Shown here: piece by piece, positions 61,521-64,000 of the stretch
Layout of the letters: the number at the start of each line of letters is the position of its first letter
Numbering within the stretch: position 1 is the stretch's first letter
Assembly: GCA_036365515.1 (NCBI GenBank)
Contig: CM070873.1
Span: forward strand, 21,627,257 to 21,691,256
Direction: 5' to 3'
Length of the DNA stretch: 64,000 nucleotides
Origin: Torymus aiolomorphi
Lineage: Eukaryota; Arthropoda; Insecta; Hymenoptera; Torymidae
Notes under the pieces: generated by a model
Told to the model about the DNA's origin: nothing
What the model saw: only the letters and a program-made list of their open reading frames with translations
The model's database searches: none
Program-made: the position numbers and the translations under genes

Positions 61521-62230
61521 CACCACTAAAGCTGCTAGTGACCAAATAAATACATCTCCAAACATATCTCCCATAATTAAGAGCACCCCTCCCCATTATT
61601 TCCTCCGCCTTCTCTTCATTTCTCCATAAATGCGAGAAAAAGCGGCTCTCCGCGATCGCACGAAAACCTCTACTACCCCGGCACACGTGTCTACGGCAGA
61701 TCCATAAATGATGGCCAATACCGCGATATATCGGCCTGCACGAAGGGAAGACACACGCGTTTATGCCTGATTTATGCGACGTCTTTAGCACCAAGGGAGA
61801 GCTGGAAAAAACCAGCCAGCGCCTCCTCGTTTTTTCTCCAGCTGTCCGTAACGACGCGATTATGGAATATGTAAAATCCGCGCACGCGCCCATCTCTCTC
61901 CCCCTGCCCCTCGCATCAATCACCCTCGTCTTTGTCTCTTTTCCCCCTTTTTTTCTCTCCTCTCCGTTCTTCGCCCTCGCGCAGCGGCGGCGACCCTTCG
62001 AGGAAACTACGCCGATGAAATTACGGAATTTCACCGGCTATATACGTGTACGTACGTACGGACGTGCCTAATGTAAATTTCGGTACGCGTGTGTGTATGT
62101 GTATGTGTCTGTCGGTGTACACGCGCGCATTCGGCGGGATTGATTTATCGAGGGTAATCGGAGGGAATTTTAATATCGTCCGTCTTGGGTATTGCCTGCA
62201 TGACTGTTGGTTTTTGCTGAGTTTAACCTT
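61520..62230. other. GC island with skew switch
   Basis: C-rich on the left (cacccctccccattatttcc) and G/T-rich on the right (gtgtgtatgtgtatgtgtct). The 172-codon minus-strand ORF across it (61516-62034) has no recognisable domain and is likely compositional. Confidence 0.42.
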
Positions 62231-62297
62231 TTTCGCGTTCATGGAAAATCTATGCATGGAATTTTGTATACGATACAGATATATATCCCATTTTTAA

Positions 62298-62434
62298 CCT
62301 TTTAACTGCGAGGAAATAGTTCAAATCGACCTTTTATTAGAAACGAAATTTATAAATAAATTCCATGAATTCCTTACGTGAAGTCTCCAACCTGACTGCT
62401 GGTCGATATATCGATTATTCCTGCAGTTGAAAGG
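62298..62434. mobile_element. 137-bp piggyBac-type MITE
   Basis: TTAA on both sides (62294-62297, 62435-62438). Ends CCTTTTAACTGCGAGGAA and, mirrored, CCTTTCAACTGCAGGAA. Non-coding. Confidence 0.82.
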
Positions 62435-62639
62435 TTAATATAACCTCCTATAATGACTTATTGTCAGAAAGCTTTTCCAGAATCATATAATAATTGGTTA
62501 CGAGTTCATACTATTTGACAGTTGCTGGGTAAAATGGATGAGTAAATGCGTGATAGTAATTTCATTAAAAAAACCACACTAAAAATCGTACAAAGGGTTT
62601 TTCCTGTTATCCTTAAGTTGTACATCCTTATTTCATGGA

Positions 62640-63260
62640 TCGCTAAAGTACCTCTAGCCCTTTCCTTCTACGACTAAATAGCAAAGATAAAAATAGAGCA
62701 AAAAGCCACTTCACAGAAAGATAAAAGTTTTCCAAGTCGCCCGATGCTAAACATTTCGCTCTCTTCAAAGCAGCAGCAGCAGCTGCATCATCCAGCAATA
62801 AGAAACAACTTTGAAAGTCCAGTCCATCTTTAGCGCGCATCGCGCGTCATTCGCCGCGCCTCCTCCCCCCGCCGAACAATACGCAATTTCAAAAGTCTCG
62901 CGCTCTCAAAAAGCGTCGAGAGAAATTGCACGAGCGAAAGCTAAACAAAAGCCCGCGCCTACCCTGGTATTATGCACGACGCCATTGTCGCGAAGTTACT
63001 CCACCTGCGCGCGCTGCACACACACATACGTATTCTTTTCCTTTTTGCGCCCTTCTTTTTCTCGCTTGTCTTTTGTGCGCGGCAAATACGTTGTGTAGAT
63101 ATGAAAGTACGGCCCGTACGTTTATTTCGAAAGCACGTGCTTTGCCTGATTGAACTTTTGCTGGTGTGTCAGAGTTTAGATACAAGTTGGCTTACGTTTG
63201 TTAAAATTATTTGATTAATTATTTGTAAAAATGTATTTGCTATTGGTGTATGGTTGCAAT
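62640..63260. other. GC island with skew switch
   Basis: C-rich on the left (ctctagccctttccttctac), CpG-rich in the centre (gcgcgcatcgcgcgtcattc), and G/T-rich on the right (ttgctggtgtgtcagagttt). Several overlapping ORFs are compositional. Confidence 0.42.
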
Positions 63261-63581
63261 TAAACACTTTGTCCTTTATTATTTAGCCATTCAATACATT
63301 AGGACTAGAAACGCATATCCGTACCTTTCATACTTATCAATGCTATTATAAGAAAAATGTTACAAGCCCTTTGAAAAAAAAAAACAAGACTGTCCAAATG
63401 TCTTGTTTTATCCTACGACCACAGTTTTGCAATCTCAAAAATATCCCAAAAGAGCTTGTACCTACCCACGTAAAAAAAATTACGTTTGCAAGAAGTTTGG
63501 GAAAAGTTTTGTTTGGCTTAAGTTTGGAAAAACTTATGCAATGAGACAATGCCAAACTTCTCAACTCGTGACAGAACTTTT

Positions 63582-63807
63582 ATGGGTTTGAAGTTTGCAA
63601 CGTTGGAGTGCAACGAAATAAAAAAAAATAATTCATTTTACTTCACGTTTATACTAAATAATATTAATTTTGCGTGGAGATTTAGTGTTTTATAGTATAA
63701 AATAATTATATAACAAAGGTTTAGATAAAATTTCCATTGTTTAATAACTTTCATCAATCGTAAAAAATTATTTCGTTGCATTCCAACGATGGAAACTTCA
63801 GACCCTT
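63582..63807. mobile_element. hAT-type MITE, copy 7
   Basis: Starts ATGGGTTTGAAGTTTGC and ends CTTCAGACCCTT, flanked by the 8-bp duplication GAACTTTT. The surrounding DNA (GGGAAAAGTTTTGTTTGG at about 63498 and its rough mirror at 63815-63830) looks like an older inverted repeat into which it inserted. Confidence 0.9.
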
Positions 63808-64000
63808 GAACTTTTTTGAAGTTAAACAAACTTTTCCCGAACTTTTAATTAATTTTTGAAGTGATGAAGTTTAAGAGATGTTTTCCAAAACGTTGGCCAA
63901 TCTTTTTATAAGTTAAGAACAATTGTTCAATTCAAAAGAAATTTGGAGTGTTTTCCCACCCACTCTGCCTTAGTCCCGCCCTTTGACTTATAGCCCCGAC

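Noticed and set aside
61516..62034. 172-codon minus-strand ORF
   Set aside because: It is compositional (GC island), with no domain, splice signal or start context.

Overview
The window looks like non-coding DNA of an insect, most likely a hymenopteran and perhaps a parasitoid wasp. The background is very AT-rich, with short CpG-rich islands, abundant (CT)n, (GA)n and (AC)n tracts, an insect-type jockey-like retroelement, Penelope-like elements, and many MITEs with TTAA, TA or 8-bp target duplications. I could not recognise a single exon of a conserved host protein gene. Two places on the + strand (288-336 and 36059-36101) have the layout of recursive-splice exons, so much of the window could be a long intron of a + strand gene. 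That placement is inference.

Layout. 1-8.7 kb: AT-rich DNA with four GC islands and three hAT-type MITEs. 8.7-10.6 kb: a 1.85-kb foldback element. 10.7-17.1 kb: GC islands, a 163-bp MITE, and an inverted Penelope-like element that carries a GIY-YIG endonuclease in both arms and has a MITE inserted in one arm. 17.6-19.6 kb: a TA-flanked inverted-repeat element rich in AAGGTCA half-sites, with a second TA-flanked element nested inside. 20.0-21.1 kb: the 3' part of a jockey-like LINE. 21.3-30.5 kb: a head-to-head array of ~300-bp repeats, split by a 5.78-kb TTAA-flanked transposon. 31-39 kb: GC islands and nested MITEs. 39.3-45.9 kb: a composite region with inverted GC-rich ends around a tandem array of paired hairpins. 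46-64 kb: about a dozen GC islands mixed with TTAA MITEs and foldbacks.

The best-supported gene is in the 5.78-kb transposon. Eight minus-strand exons can be joined through GT-AG introns into about 864 codons. The product has an N-terminal CxxC/CxxC segment, a Mutator/Kolobok-like DDE transposase core, and a C-terminal DEDDh 3'-5' exonuclease with all its motifs. Only two lesions are visible, one nonsense codon and one 1-nt frameshift, and both touch A-runs.

Two patterns have no ready explanation. First, about a dozen units between 39.7 and 43.6 kb each carry two successive hairpins whose stems vary with compensating changes, which points to a structured RNA or DNA module. Second, almost every GC island shows the same strand asymmetry: C/A-rich on the left and G/T-rich on the right. 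That is what divergent transcription or a replication origin would leave. All judgements come from reading the sequence by eye; no searches or folding were run.
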